From NCBI RefSeq assembly GCF_005876955.1, contig NZ_SSCL01000015.1, positions 1-64,000 of the forward strand: DNA of 64,000 bases, given 5' to 3'. Every line of letters starts with the position of its first letter. Position 1 is the stretch's first letter. Positions 41,198 through 49,986 of this stretch are shown piece after piece. The stretch is from Sinomonas gamaensis (GTDB lineage Bacteria; Actinomycetota; Actinomycetes; Actinomycetales; Micrococcaceae). The notes under the pieces are model-generated. The model saw only the letters and a program-made list of their open reading frames with translations, was not told the DNA's origin and ran no database searches. Made by a program: the position numbers and the translations under genes.

Positions 41198-42346
41198 CTA
41201 GACCGTCCCGCCGTGCCGGGCCACGACGTCACGCGCGAGCTTCTTGCCGAAGGCCGTGTGGGCAGCGAGGGCGGCCTGGGCCGCGTCGGCGTCGCGGGCG
41301 GCGAGGGCCTCGGTGAGGTCGCGGATGTGACTCGTCTCGAGCTGCCGCGACCACTCCTCGGCGGTGAGGGCCTGCCGCCAGACGGTGCCGATGCCGAGGC
41401 GGCGGAAGGCGTCGACGAGGGCCGCGGAACCGGCCACAGAGACGAGCCGGTTGTGGTACGCGACGTGGAGGGCGAGGAACCCGTCGAGCTGGCCTGTGGC
41501 GTCAGTGCGCAGCGCCTCGAGCTCGGCGACAATCCGCCGCAGCTCAGCCACATCAGCGTCGGTAAGGCGTCCCAGATGTGACGCGATGACGCCGGACTCG
41601 ATCGTCGCCCGCCCGTCGTAGGCCGCGTCCGTAGTGTCGGCGGTGATCGGTTGCGGCTCGAGGAGGCCCTCGTCGTTGCGCATCACGAGCCCCTCGGCCG
41701 TGAGCTTCACGAGCGCGTTCTGCGCCTGCTCCGGCTCCGAGCGGATCGCCTCGCCGATCGCCACGGGATCAAGGACCGAGCCCAAAGCGGTCCGCCGCTT
41801 GAGCACCCAGTCTCGAACGCCGTCGTACGCCTTGACCTCGAGCACGCGCTCGAGCCGACCCATGGTGCCGCGGTAGTACGCGAGGGGCTGCCGATCCGCG
41901 GCGCTCGCCGATGCGACGAGACCGAGGAACACGGTGTGCGTGCCGCCGGTTGCGGTCTCGGCGATCCGGCATTCGATGGTCGCGAGAGCGCCGTCGAGCA
42001 GGGGCACTCCGTTCTCGGAGATCGTGTACGCGACGCCCGCGAACTTGTCCGGGCCCTTGCGGCCGAACTGCATCGCCAGATGAGCCTGGTCCTCCGCGAG
42101 GATGTTGATGCCGAAGACGCCCGCCTCGACGACCCGGTCATGGGTGGACGACGAGCGGTTGAGGCACGCGAGCATCATCGGCGGGTCCATCGAGAGCGAG
42201 GAGACGGCCGACGCCGTGGTCCCGTAGGGCTGGCCGTCCACGACTGTCGTGATGACCGTGACGCCCGAGGCGAAGTGGCCGACGACGTTGCGGAACACGA
42301 TCGGGTCGACGACGGGGCTGTCCGTGGTCAGGGGTTGTGCGGTCAT
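41198..42346 (-). CDS. Flavin reductase fused to a GntR/FCD regulator-like module
   Basis: 382 residues with two parts. Residues about 15-170 are a HpaC-type NAD(P)H:flavin oxidoreductase (FASGVTVITT, GTTASAVSSLSMDPPM, GVFGINILAEDQ). Residues about 185-245 have winged-helix character (VRDWVLKRRTALGSVLD, ALVKLTAEGLVMR), and 250-382 form an FCD effector domain with LHVAYHNRLVSVAGS and SHIRDLTEALAARDADAA providing the usual His and Asp. It supplies reduced flavin to the HpaB-like and possibly LLM oxygenases. The Acinetobacter HPA-hydroxylase reductase has a comparable fused effector domain of MarR type. Start ATG 42346 has AAAGGAGG upstream. Confidence 0.85.
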   Translation of the reverse strand: MTAQPLTTDSPVVDPIVFRNVVGHFASGVTVITTVVDGQPYGTTASAVSSLSMDPPMMLACLNRSSSTHDRVVEAGVFGINILAEDQAHLAMQFGRKGPDKFAGVAYTISENGVPLLDGALATIECRIAETATGGTHTVFLGLVASASAADRQPLAYYRGTMGRLERVLEVKAYDGVRDWVLKRRTALGSVLDPVAIGEAIRSEPEQAQNALVKLTAEGLVMRNDEGLLEPQPITADTTDAAYDGRATIESGVIASHLGRLTDADVAELRRIVAELEALRTDATGQLDGFLALHVAYHNRLVSVAGSAALVDAFRRLGIGTVWRQALTAEEWSRQLETSHIRDLTEALAARDADAAQAALAAHTAFGKKLARDVVARHGGTV

Positions 42347-42383
42347 GGTGTCCTCCTTTGGACTGCTCTGGGAGAGCGGGGGG

Positions 42384-43811
42384 TCAATTGATGGTGAGTG
42401 CGTCGAGAAGCGGGCTCACCGTGGGGGCGCCAGGCAGCGCGAGTGCGAGCCCGAGGGCCTCATGGGCCAGCCCGGAGGGAAGGCCCGCGAATGCGGCGTT
42501 GGCGAGGAACTTCTCCTCGATGTCGCCTTGGGTGAGAGGGGAGTGGTGGCGATCCCCGAGCGGGGTCTCAACGCGCTCGCGGACGGTTTCGCCGCCTCGC
42601 AGCAGGACCTCGACCTCGGCGGTGAGGTATTCCTCGGGCGGGAGGGACGGGACGATGTCGACGGCGGCCGCCGCGGCTCCGAGTTGCGGGGCCGAGGCCG
42701 CGAGGAGATGCTCGGGGCGCACTGTCCCATGCGCGAGCGCCGCGACGGTCGTGAAGCGAAGGCTGAAGGCCGCGCTGACCTCAGGATTCCGCCCCGGATT
42801 CCACGGTGCGCCCACGAAACCCGCGGCGGTCCGAGGAGTCACGTGGACCCGGACGGTCTCGCAGTCCGCGAGCCGGATTCCGCGGGCGTAGAGCCGGGCC
42901 GCGGCGTCCAGGCTCGGCTGGCTTGCGCGGCACGAGCTCCACGGCTTGATCACCCGGTCCGCGCAGAACACCTCGCCGAGCCGCTCGAGCATGAGCGCCG
43001 GGTCCGGCTCGGCGCAGAAACGGTCGAGGAATCCGAAGCGCCCGGCGAGCGGATCATCCTCGCCGCGGTAGCCAAGGGCTGCGAGTTCGACGGCGGTGAT
43101 CCCGGCGTGGGCGGCGAACGCCATCGGCAGACGGAACGCGGGCGCGTGGTCGAAGATCGGTGCCACCGACCCGCCGAGCTGCTGCAGCACGATGCCCCAC
43201 GCGTCGACGAGCCCTTGCCCGTCGAGGCCGGCCAGACGCGCCGCGAGGGCGGTCGCCCCGAGGCCGTTGACGGTCCCCGTGTTGTCCTGGCCCGAATAGA
43301 CGTCGAACCCGCTGCCGACGGCGAGGCGCGCCGTCACGTCGTCCGCGAGGACGAGCGCGTCCAGCAGCTGCGCGCCGCTCGCTCCGTGGCGCTCGGCCTC
43401 GGCGAGGGCCACCGGGACGGTGGTGCCGGTGATGTGCGCAGCAACCTCCTGACCCCCGGGCCCCTCGGCGCTCACGGGCTCGAAGTCGAACGACCGCGTG
43501 AGCACGCTCCCGGCGAACGCCGCTGTGCGGGACGGAACTCGGGCACTCGTGCCGAGGATCCGCGCGTCGCCCCTCCCGCCCCATGCCGCGGCCAGCGTGA
43601 GCAGCTTCTCCGCCCCCGGCGCCCTGTGCCCCGCGAGGGCGCACCCGAGCGCGTCGAGCACACGGACGACGGCGTTCTCCCGCGCTTCGTCGGGGATCTC
43701 GCCTGACGCTGTGCTCGTCACGTGCTCCGCCAGACGCTGGGTGAGGGCTGCCCTCGCTGCATCGCGAGAGGGGCGGGAGTGGGAGCGCGCGGTGGGGGCC
43801 GTCGTCGTCAT
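42384..43811 (-). CDS. MmgE/PrpD family protein
   Basis: 475 residues of the MmgE/PrpD family (2-methylcitrate dehydratase, cis-aconitate decarboxylase and iminodisuccinate-epimerase relatives). VLDALGCALAGHRAPG, YSGQDNTGTVNGLGATALAARLAGLDG, GFLDRFCAEP and IKPWSSCRASQPSLDAA are recognisable. Start ATG 43811 lies 7 bases after the HpaB-like stop, with GAGAAG as ribosome site, so a 44351 frame extension is not used. It sits between the oxygenase and its reductase, an odd place for a PrpD-type enzyme. It may dehydrate or decarboxylate a ring-cleavage acid. Confidence 0.85.
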   Translation of the reverse strand: MTTTAPTARSHSRPSRDAARAALTQRLAEHVTSTASGEIPDEARENAVVRVLDALGCALAGHRAPGAEKLLTLAAAWGGRGDARILGTSARVPSRTAAFAGSVLTRSFDFEPVSAEGPGGQEVAAHITGTTVPVALAEAERHGASGAQLLDALVLADDVTARLAVGSGFDVYSGQDNTGTVNGLGATALAARLAGLDGQGLVDAWGIVLQQLGGSVAPIFDHAPAFRLPMAFAAHAGITAVELAALGYRGEDDPLAGRFGFLDRFCAEPDPALMLERLGEVFCADRVIKPWSSCRASQPSLDAAARLYARGIRLADCETVRVHVTPRTAAGFVGAPWNPGRNPEVSAAFSLRFTTVAALAHGTVRPEHLLAASAPQLGAAAAAVDIVPSLPPEEYLTAEVEVLLRGGETVRERVETPLGDRHHSPLTQGDIEEKFLANAAFAGLPSGLAHEALGLALALPGAPTVSPLLDALTIN

Positions 43812-43818
43812 CGTCTTC

Positions 43819-45312
43819 TCACGCGCCGGTGGGGACGACGTCGTCGAACTCGTCGGCGGGTGCCGGAACCGGGGCGATGCCGGCCTCGGCGAACATGGCG
43901 GCAAACGCGCCGGTCTCGCCCTTGGCTTGTGCCTTCTTGTGGTCGAGGGCGCGGGCGCGGCCGACGGAACCGAGGTAGAAGCGCTCGTAGAGCTCGATCC
44001 GGCTGCCGAGGGCCGATCCCGCGAAGTCCCACGCGGTGCGGAAGATGCGGGCGCGTTCCTCAGGGGCGATCCCGTTCGCGCCGGGCAGGTATTTGTGCAG
44101 GAGCGGGCCGAGGCGCGGGTCCTCGAAGGCGCGCGCGGTGGGCGTCGCGAGCAGGTTGTGCGAGCCCATGGTCTTGATGATGTCGTTGACGCGCGCCATC
44201 CAGATCGGGAGGACGGTGCGCAGGGACGAGATGTCGTCGTGGCAGAAGAAGGCCCCGCCGCCCCAATCGGACGCGCGGTTCTCGGCGTCGGCCACGACCG
44301 AGCGGGCGATGCGCAGGTATGAGTAGATCTCGCCGAGCAGGGAGGCGACATCCGGCTTGCCGTCGGTGGCGGTCACCTTGGCCATCTGGGTGCAGAGGTC
44401 GTAGGCGAATTCGAGCTTCACGGCGGCGCGGATGGCGGTCTGCTGCTGAGTGTTTCCGGTGGCCGTCGCCGCGTTGATGGCGTTGTACACGCCGAGGTCC
44501 CCGTCGATGAACACGCGGTCCCAGGGGACGAGAACGTCGTCGAAGATGATGACCGCGTCCTGCTCGTCGAACCGCGACGAGAACGGGCGGTCGGCGACGT
44601 CCATGTCCACCCCATAGTGGTCGCGGCACACGACGACGACGCCGCGGCTCGCGACCGGGATCGCGAAGGAGAGCGCGTACTCCTCGAAGCCTTTCTGGAT
44701 GGGGGTCGCCGGGTACACGTACAGTTCGTCGGCGATCGGGCCGAGCGTCGCGAGCATCTTTGCGCCGCGGACGACGACGCCCTGCTCCGTCCGCTCCACG
44801 ACGCGGAGCGTGAGCTCCTCGTTGATGCCCTGGAGCTCGCCCACACTCTTGTCGATCGCGGCGTGCACGATCGTGTGGGTGAGCGCGAGATCCTGCTCCT
44901 GGACGAGCCGCCAATAGGCCTCGAGGCGCTGGAAGTAGACCGGATCCCCTGACCGATCGTAGATGTCCTGCCGGCTCGCATGCCCGGCAAGGACGACGTT
45001 CACGTAGTCCGGGGTGCGGCCCAGCATGCCGTTCGAGTAGCGGGCCAGGCGGTCGAAGGCGCGATGCCGGCGTTCGATGTCCTCTCGGTTCCGTGGGCGC
45101 AGGAGCGAGACGTTGTGCTCCTGCCCCGTCTCGGGATCGATCATGAGGCAGTCGTCGGAGTACTTGTGCTGGTAGTCGAAGTAGCCCGCCATGCCGTTGA
45201 GCGATCCCGCGAACGCGGGGTGCACCGTGACATCGATCCGCTCGTCCCCGAGCCAGACCTCGCGGTCGTCCGCGAGTCCCGTGCGGTACTGGTTTCCGTT
45301 GCGTGCCGTCAT
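43819..45312 (-). CDS. HpaB-family FADH2-dependent aromatic hydroxylase (oxygenase component)
   Basis: 497 residues of the 4-hydroxyphenylacetate 3-hydroxylase large-subunit family (HpaB, TftD, PheA1 group). YRTGLADDREVWLGDERIDVTVHPAF, EALTHTIVHAAIDK-like and FDDVLVPWDRVFI segments are typical, as are GDLGVYNAIN and GSHNLLATPTARAF. The enzyme hydroxylates a phenol ortho to its hydroxyl using FADH2 delivered by a separate reductase, here the fused protein two genes on. It heads a minus-strand operon and is divergent from the transporter operon at 45519. Confidence 0.9.
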   Translation of the reverse strand: MTARNGNQYRTGLADDREVWLGDERIDVTVHPAFAGSLNGMAGYFDYQHKYSDDCLMIDPETGQEHNVSLLRPRNREDIERRHRAFDRLARYSNGMLGRTPDYVNVVLAGHASRQDIYDRSGDPVYFQRLEAYWRLVQEQDLALTHTIVHAAIDKSVGELQGINEELTLRVVERTEQGVVVRGAKMLATLGPIADELYVYPATPIQKGFEEYALSFAIPVASRGVVVVCRDHYGVDMDVADRPFSSRFDEQDAVIIFDDVLVPWDRVFIDGDLGVYNAINAATATGNTQQQTAIRAAVKLEFAYDLCTQMAKVTATDGKPDVASLLGEIYSYLRIARSVVADAENRASDWGGGAFFCHDDISSLRTVLPIWMARVNDIIKTMGSHNLLATPTARAFEDPRLGPLLHKYLPGANGIAPEERARIFRTAWDFAGSALGSRIELYERFYLGSVGRARALDHKKAQAKGETGAFAAMFAEAGIAPVPAPADEFDDVVPTGA

Positions 45313-45518
45313 CGCGACCTCCTTGTCCGTGACCCGAAGGCCAGAAAATATAATCTGTGAAGAAGATTACAAAGTTAGGCAGCGGAAGGCAAGGGGTAGG
45401 CGTAGTAACAACGTTGCTCGCCCCAAGAATATTTTTTCTTCCTGAAAATCTTTCTTTTCTTCTCGACCTGTGCCACTCTGGAGTGACTCAGCCCACTTCA
45501 ACCCAGAAGGTCACCCCT
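45313..45518. promoter_or_regulatory. 206-bp divergent promoter region, unusually AT-rich
   Basis: Lies between the HpaB-like operon (minus) and the transporter operon (plus). AT-rich around 45347-45362 and 45425-45460, in contrast to its surroundings. TATATT on the minus strand (about 45347-45352) is a good -10 for the HpaB operon, and TAATC..GATTA (45350-45368) is an imperfect dyad near it. A shared regulator is plausible; the GntR at 36569 or the FCD domain of the reductase are candidates. Confidence 0.45.
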
Positions 45519-46943
45519 ATGAAGCACGCAACGTCGCGAGCTGGATCTGTCTCGGGCTCGTCGAACTCGGACTCGACCAACGCAGCGGAATCTCCCAACG
45601 CCTCGGATTCGCTCAACACCAAGGAACTCCGACGGGTTCTGGCCTCCAGCACCATCGGCTCGATCATCGAGTACTACGACTTCATCCTGTATGCGACCGC
45701 CGCATCGCTCATCTTCGACAAGGTCTTCTTCGCCAACCTGCCGCCCGCCGTCGCCCTGTTCGCCTCGTTCGGCACGCTCGCGGTGGGCTACATCGCCCGT
45801 CCGCTCGGCGGCCTGGTGTTCGGCCACTTCGGCGACCGGGTCAGCCGCAAGCGGATGCTCGTGGTCTCCATGCTCATGATGGGCTTCTCCACGGTGGCCA
45901 TCGGCTTCCTGCCGACGCAGTCCGCCATCGGGCTCGCGGCACCGATCCTCCTCGTGATCCTGCGCGTGATCCAGGGCCTCTCGGTGGGCGGCGAATGGGG
46001 AGGTGCCACCCTCATGGCCCTCGAGCACGCGCCCCTCAAGAAGCGCGGATTCGCCGCGGCCTTCGCCAACTCCGGCGGACCGGCCGGCGGTCTCGTGGCC
46101 ACCTTCGTGGTCTCCGCGGTGTCGGCACTCACCGGCAAGGCATTCCTCGACTGGGGCTGGCGGATCCCGTTCGTGGTCTCCGCCGCGCTGATCCTCGTGG
46201 GCCTCGTCATCCGCCTTAGGGTGGCCGAGTCGCCGGTCTTCCAGACCCTCGACGCGAAGGCGGTCGAGCTGCACAGGAAGCGCAGCCTCCCGGCCGCCGA
46301 GGTCTTCCGGAAGCACTGGCGCCCGCTCGTGCTCACGCTGATCGGCTCGCTCGGCTTCTACACGTGCCAAGGCTTCCTCACCTCGTGGGGCGTGTCCGTG
46401 GCCGCTGACGAGGGCGTCTCCCGCGAGGGCATTCTCAACGTCAAGGGGATCGCGGCCGTGGTGACGATCATCTTCTGCTTCGCCGCAGCGCGGTTGAGCG
46501 ACCGGATCGGCCGCCGCGCGGTGCTCACGATCGGCGGCGTGCTCGGCGTCCTGTGGGTCTACCCGGCGCTCGCGCTCCTGCAGAACGGGACGCTCTGGGG
46601 CTTCACCGTCGCCGTCGTGGTGGGCAACGGTGCCATCCAGGGCATCCTCGCCGGCCCGATCGGGGCTTACATCTCCGAGCAGTTCCCGGCGCATGTCCGC
46701 TACACCGGTGCGTCGCTCTCCTATCAGACGGCCTCCACCCTCGGCGCTGGCCTCACCCCGATGCTAGCGACGGCGCTGGTCATGGTCTCTGGGGGAAGCT
46801 TCGTCCTCGTCGGCGTGGCCTGGGCCGTGATTCTGGCCGCCGGAGTCGTGGCCGTGCGCCTGAGCCGTGAGGGTACGCGGCTGGGTCCAGAGGCCGATGC
46901 CATGCCCGGCACAGCCCAGGACGAGCGCGCCCTCGCGGGCTGA
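45519..46943 (+). CDS. MFS transporter, MHS type
   Basis: 474 residues. A Ser/Asn-rich N-terminus (SGSSNSDSTNAAESP) precedes STIGSIIEYYDFILYATA and FGHFGDRVSRKRM; SVGGEWGGATLMALEHAP and SDRIGRRA are typical. Start ATG 45519 has AGAAGG 8 bases ahead; an earlier in-frame start lies in the AT-rich promoter and is not supported. It heads the LLM-oxidase-BVMO-esterase operon, so it probably imports the aromatic substrate. Confidence 0.9.
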   Translation: MKHATSRAGSVSGSSNSDSTNAAESPNASDSLNTKELRRVLASSTIGSIIEYYDFILYATAASLIFDKVFFANLPPAVALFASFGTLAVGYIARPLGGLVFGHFGDRVSRKRMLVVSMLMMGFSTVAIGFLPTQSAIGLAAPILLVILRVIQGLSVGGEWGGATLMALEHAPLKKRGFAAAFANSGGPAGGLVATFVVSAVSALTGKAFLDWGWRIPFVVSAALILVGLVIRLRVAESPVFQTLDAKAVELHRKRSLPAAEVFRKHWRPLVLTLIGSLGFYTCQGFLTSWGVSVAADEGVSREGILNVKGIAAVVTIIFCFAAARLSDRIGRRAVLTIGGVLGVLWVYPALALLQNGTLWGFTVAVVVGNGAIQGILAGPIGAYISEQFPAHVRYTGASLSYQTASTLGAGLTPMLATALVMVSGGSFVLVGVAWAVILAAGVVAVRLSREGTRLGPEADAMPGTAQDERALAG

Positions 46944-46963
46944 GCCCATCCGAAAGACTCTTC

Positions 46964-46982
46964 CCGGGCCCCTGCGGCCCGG
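46964..46982 (+). terminator. Short stem-loop between transporter and monooxygenase genes
   Basis: CCGGGCC (46964-46970) and GGCCCGG (46976-46982) around 5 bases, ending 18 bases before the next start. Probably an mRNA stability or attenuation element rather than a true stop. Confidence 0.35.
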
Positions 46983-47000
46983 AGTGTGAAAGGAACCCCG

Positions 47001-48335
47001 ATGACAAACGCGCGCGGACACCACATGGTCCTGACCACCTTCATGCTACCCGCCGGCTACCACAAGGACAGCTGGCGCATGGAGGGCAGCCGGGCCGACG
47101 AGCTGGGCAACTTCGCGTTCGTCGCGGACCTCACCCGCATGGCGGAGGAGGCAAAGCTCGACGCCGTCTTCTTCGGCGACATCGCCCACGCCAACACGGT
47201 GCTCCGCGGCGACATCAAGATGAACGGCTTCTACGAGCCGATGACGACGCTCGCCGCCCTGGCAGCTGTCACGAAGAACATCGGCCTCATCGGCACCCTC
47301 TCCACCTCGTTCTACGAGCCCTACAACGTGGCACGACTCCTAGCCGGCGTGGACCACATGTCAGGCGGACGGGCCGGCTGGAACATCGTGACGAGCTCGG
47401 ACGGCTTCCAGAACTTCGGGCTCACCGAGGCCCCTGACGGCCCCACCCGCTACCGTCGCGCCGAGGAATTCGTCGAGGTCGTGCAGAAGCTCTGGGACAG
47501 CTGGGAGGAGGACGCCGTCATCAACGACCGCGCGAGCGGCTGGTATGTGGACCCCTCCAAGCTCCACACGATCGACCACATCGGCGAGTACTTCCGCGTC
47601 GAGGGCCCGTTGCCGGGCCCCCGCTCGCCGCAGGGCCGGCCCGTGCTGGTCCAAGCCGGATCGTCCGGCCCCGGTGTCGAGCTCGGGACCTCGGTGGCGG
47701 ACGCGATCTACACTGCCCAGCCGCAGCTCGAGCCCTCCGTTCAGTTCTACGCGGACTTCAAGGCAAAGGCCGCCGCGAAGGGCCGGAATCCAGAGCTCAT
47801 CAAGATCATCCCCGGAATTCTCCCGATCCTCGGCGATACGCAAGCCGAAGCGGACGACCTCGCCGAGGAACTTGCACGCAACCTCCACATGGAGAACGGG
47901 CGGCGCCAGGTCGGCGCGGACCTCAAGCTGGACCTCAGCTCGCTCGACCTCGAGGAGCGCATCCCCGCAGAGTGGTTCAGCGAGGACCCGGCAAGGGGCT
48001 CGCGCTACCACATCTACCGGCGCAAGAGCGTGGACCAGGGCATGACGCTGCGCGAGCTCATCGTGGACCTCGCCCGTTCGACCGGTCACCAGTGGATGGC
48101 CGGCACCCCCGGCGCTGTGGCGGACAGGATGATCGAGTGGTTCGAGGCGCGGGCGTGCGACGGCTTCAACCTCAACGCGCCCTTCAACCCCGCCGGCTTC
48201 AAGCTCATCTGCGACAAGCTCGTCCCCGAACTGCAGGAGCGCGGCTACTTCCGGCACGAGTACGAGGGCACCACGCTGCGCGAGAACCTCGGACTCCCGT
48301 ACCCGTCGGCCAAGAGGACAGCGGCGCTCGCCTGA
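47001..48335 (+). CDS. LLM-class flavin-dependent monooxygenase (NtaA/SnaA/DszA type)
   Basis: 444 residues. DAVFFGDIAHANTVL, SGGRAGWNIVTSSDGFQNFG and RPVLVQAGSSGPGVELG match two-component FMNH2-dependent monooxygenases; it is a distinct paralogue of the 30537 protein. DGFNLNAPFNPAGFKL closes the barrel. Start ATG 47001 is chosen with AAAGGA 6 bases before it. It belongs to the transporter-VAO-BVMO-esterase operon. Substrate unknown; within this operon an aromatic ketone or a heteroatom substituent is likely. The 41198 reductase is the nearest source of reduced flavin. Confidence 0.87.
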   Translation: MTNARGHHMVLTTFMLPAGYHKDSWRMEGSRADELGNFAFVADLTRMAEEAKLDAVFFGDIAHANTVLRGDIKMNGFYEPMTTLAALAAVTKNIGLIGTLSTSFYEPYNVARLLAGVDHMSGGRAGWNIVTSSDGFQNFGLTEAPDGPTRYRRAEEFVEVVQKLWDSWEEDAVINDRASGWYVDPSKLHTIDHIGEYFRVEGPLPGPRSPQGRPVLVQAGSSGPGVELGTSVADAIYTAQPQLEPSVQFYADFKAKAAAKGRNPELIKIIPGILPILGDTQAEADDLAEELARNLHMENGRRQVGADLKLDLSSLDLEERIPAEWFSEDPARGSRYHIYRRKSVDQGMTLRELIVDLARSTGHQWMAGTPGAVADRMIEWFEARACDGFNLNAPFNPAGFKLICDKLVPELQERGYFRHEYEGTTLRENLGLPYPSAKRTAALA

Positions 48336-48363
48336 GCCAGCTGCAGAGAAGAAGGAAGCAGAC

Positions 48364-49986
48364 ATGTCTTCAGTCGCCGCGTCCGAGGCTCCGGTGACCA
48401 CCGACCCCCGGGAGGTCTTCCTGCAGCGGGCGGCCGCCGTCGTCGGCCCGGAGAACGTGGTCCGGCCCCACGCAGAGGAGGGCTACATCGACCCGTACCC
48501 GCTCCAGGCGGGGCGGGCCAAGTGGCCGGGAGTGCGTCCCGCGAACACGTCGGAAGTGCAGGAGCTCGTCCGCCTCGCGGCCGAGACCGGGACGCCGCTG
48601 TGGACGTTCTCCTGCGGGAAGAACCTGGGCTACGGCGGACCCGAGCCAAGAGATCACGGCATGGTCGCGCTCGACCTCTCGCGGATGAACCGCATCCTCA
48701 AGGTCGACGCACGCTTGGGCTACGCCGTCGTCGAACCCGGAGTCACGTTCTTCGACCTCTTCGACCACATCCGCGAGCACGGCCTGGACCTCTGGATGAG
48801 CGTGCCCGCCCTCGGATGGGGCTCCGTCCTGGGCAACATGCTGGACCGCGGATACGGCATGACGCCGATGGGCGACCACGTGAAGAATCTGTGCGGCCTC
48901 GAGGTGGTGCTTCCGGATGGCGACCTCCTGCGCACGGGCATGGGCGCCATGGAGGGAACCGACCTCGGGCCGATCTTCCAAGGCGGCTTCGGCCCAACGC
49001 TCGACGGCCTGTTCACGCAGTCGAACCTCGGCGTCGTCGTCTCAGGCGGCCTCTGGCTCATGCCCGCGCCGCAGGCCTTCGCGAACGGGGACATCATGGT
49101 CGAGCGCGAAGAGGACCTTCCCGCGCTCATCGACGTCCTGACGCAGCTGCGCCGCGAGGACATCGTGCAGAACAACGCGCTCTGCGGCAACGTCGTGCGG
49201 GCGGCCACTATGCGCGGCTCGCGGAGGGACTTCTGGGACGGCGAGGGGTCGATTCCCGACTGGCGGCTTGACGAAATGCGGCGCGAGTTCGGGATCGGCC
49301 AATGGAACGCGAAATTCGGGCTCTACGGCGACCCGCGACTCGTGCGGCAGCGCCTCGAGATCGTGCGCGAGCGGGTCACCGCCGCGATTCCGGATGCGCG
49401 CGTCGATGCGCGCGTCTATGAGGGGGAGGAGGGCCGGCGCCTCGAGCACGAGCGGATCGCCGAGGCCGACCGTACGCAGATGGCCGGCGTGCCCACCCTC
49501 CGCCCGCTCTCCACCGTGGCGTGGGCGGCCGACGACGGCGGCCACATCGACGCGGCGCCCATCATCCCCGCGCGGGGCGAGGAGGTCTACGCGTTCTACC
49601 GCGAGGCCAAGGCCCTCTACGCCGAATACGGCTTCGACCTCTATATCGGCTACCACCTGTACCCGCGGCACATGGTGCACGTGACCATGATCTTCTTCGA
49701 GCGCGGCAACGAGGAGATGCTCGCGCGTGCACGCGAGCTCTATTCGCGGCTCCTCGACGCCGCGCGGGCCCGTGGCTACGCGCCGTACCGCAGCCACGTG
49801 GACTACATGGACCGCATCGCGGCCGGCTTCGACTTCAACGACCACGCGGCCCTGCGCTTCCAGGAGAAGCTCAAGGACGCCGTCGATCCGCTGGGCATCA
49901 TCGCCCCAGGCAAGCAGGGCGTGTGGCCCGCTCGCCTGCGAGACCATTCCGTAAAGGAGAATTCCCTTGACCGAATCATTGGCTGA
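48364..49986 (+). CDS. Vanillyl-alcohol-oxidase/4-cresol-dehydrogenase-like flavoprotein
   Basis: 540 residues of the VAO/PCMH flavoprotein family. KNLGYGGPEPRDHGMVALDLSRMNRIL, VDARLGYAVVEPGVTFFDLF, GWGSVLGNMLDRGYGMTPMGDH and LPDGDLLRTGMGAMEG are close to VAO, eugenol oxidase and cresol dehydrogenase. These enzymes oxidise the benzylic position of 4-substituted phenols. Whether the FAD is covalent here (His or Tyr site) cannot be settled. The 3' end overlaps the BVMO gene by 20 bases. With the BVMO and esterase, it would make a hydroxyaryl ketone from a 4-alkylphenol (inference). Confidence 0.88.
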   Translation: MSSVAASEAPVTTDPREVFLQRAAAVVGPENVVRPHAEEGYIDPYPLQAGRAKWPGVRPANTSEVQELVRLAAETGTPLWTFSCGKNLGYGGPEPRDHGMVALDLSRMNRILKVDARLGYAVVEPGVTFFDLFDHIREHGLDLWMSVPALGWGSVLGNMLDRGYGMTPMGDHVKNLCGLEVVLPDGDLLRTGMGAMEGTDLGPIFQGGFGPTLDGLFTQSNLGVVVSGGLWLMPAPQAFANGDIMVEREEDLPALIDVLTQLRREDIVQNNALCGNVVRAATMRGSRRDFWDGEGSIPDWRLDEMRREFGIGQWNAKFGLYGDPRLVRQRLEIVRERVTAAIPDARVDARVYEGEEGRRLEHERIAEADRTQMAGVPTLRPLSTVAWAADDGGHIDAAPIIPARGEEVYAFYREAKALYAEYGFDLYIGYHLYPRHMVHVTMIFFERGNEEMLARARELYSRLLDAARARGYAPYRSHVDYMDRIAAGFDFNDHAALRFQEKLKDAVDPLGIIAPGKQGVWPARLRDHSVKENSLDRIIG

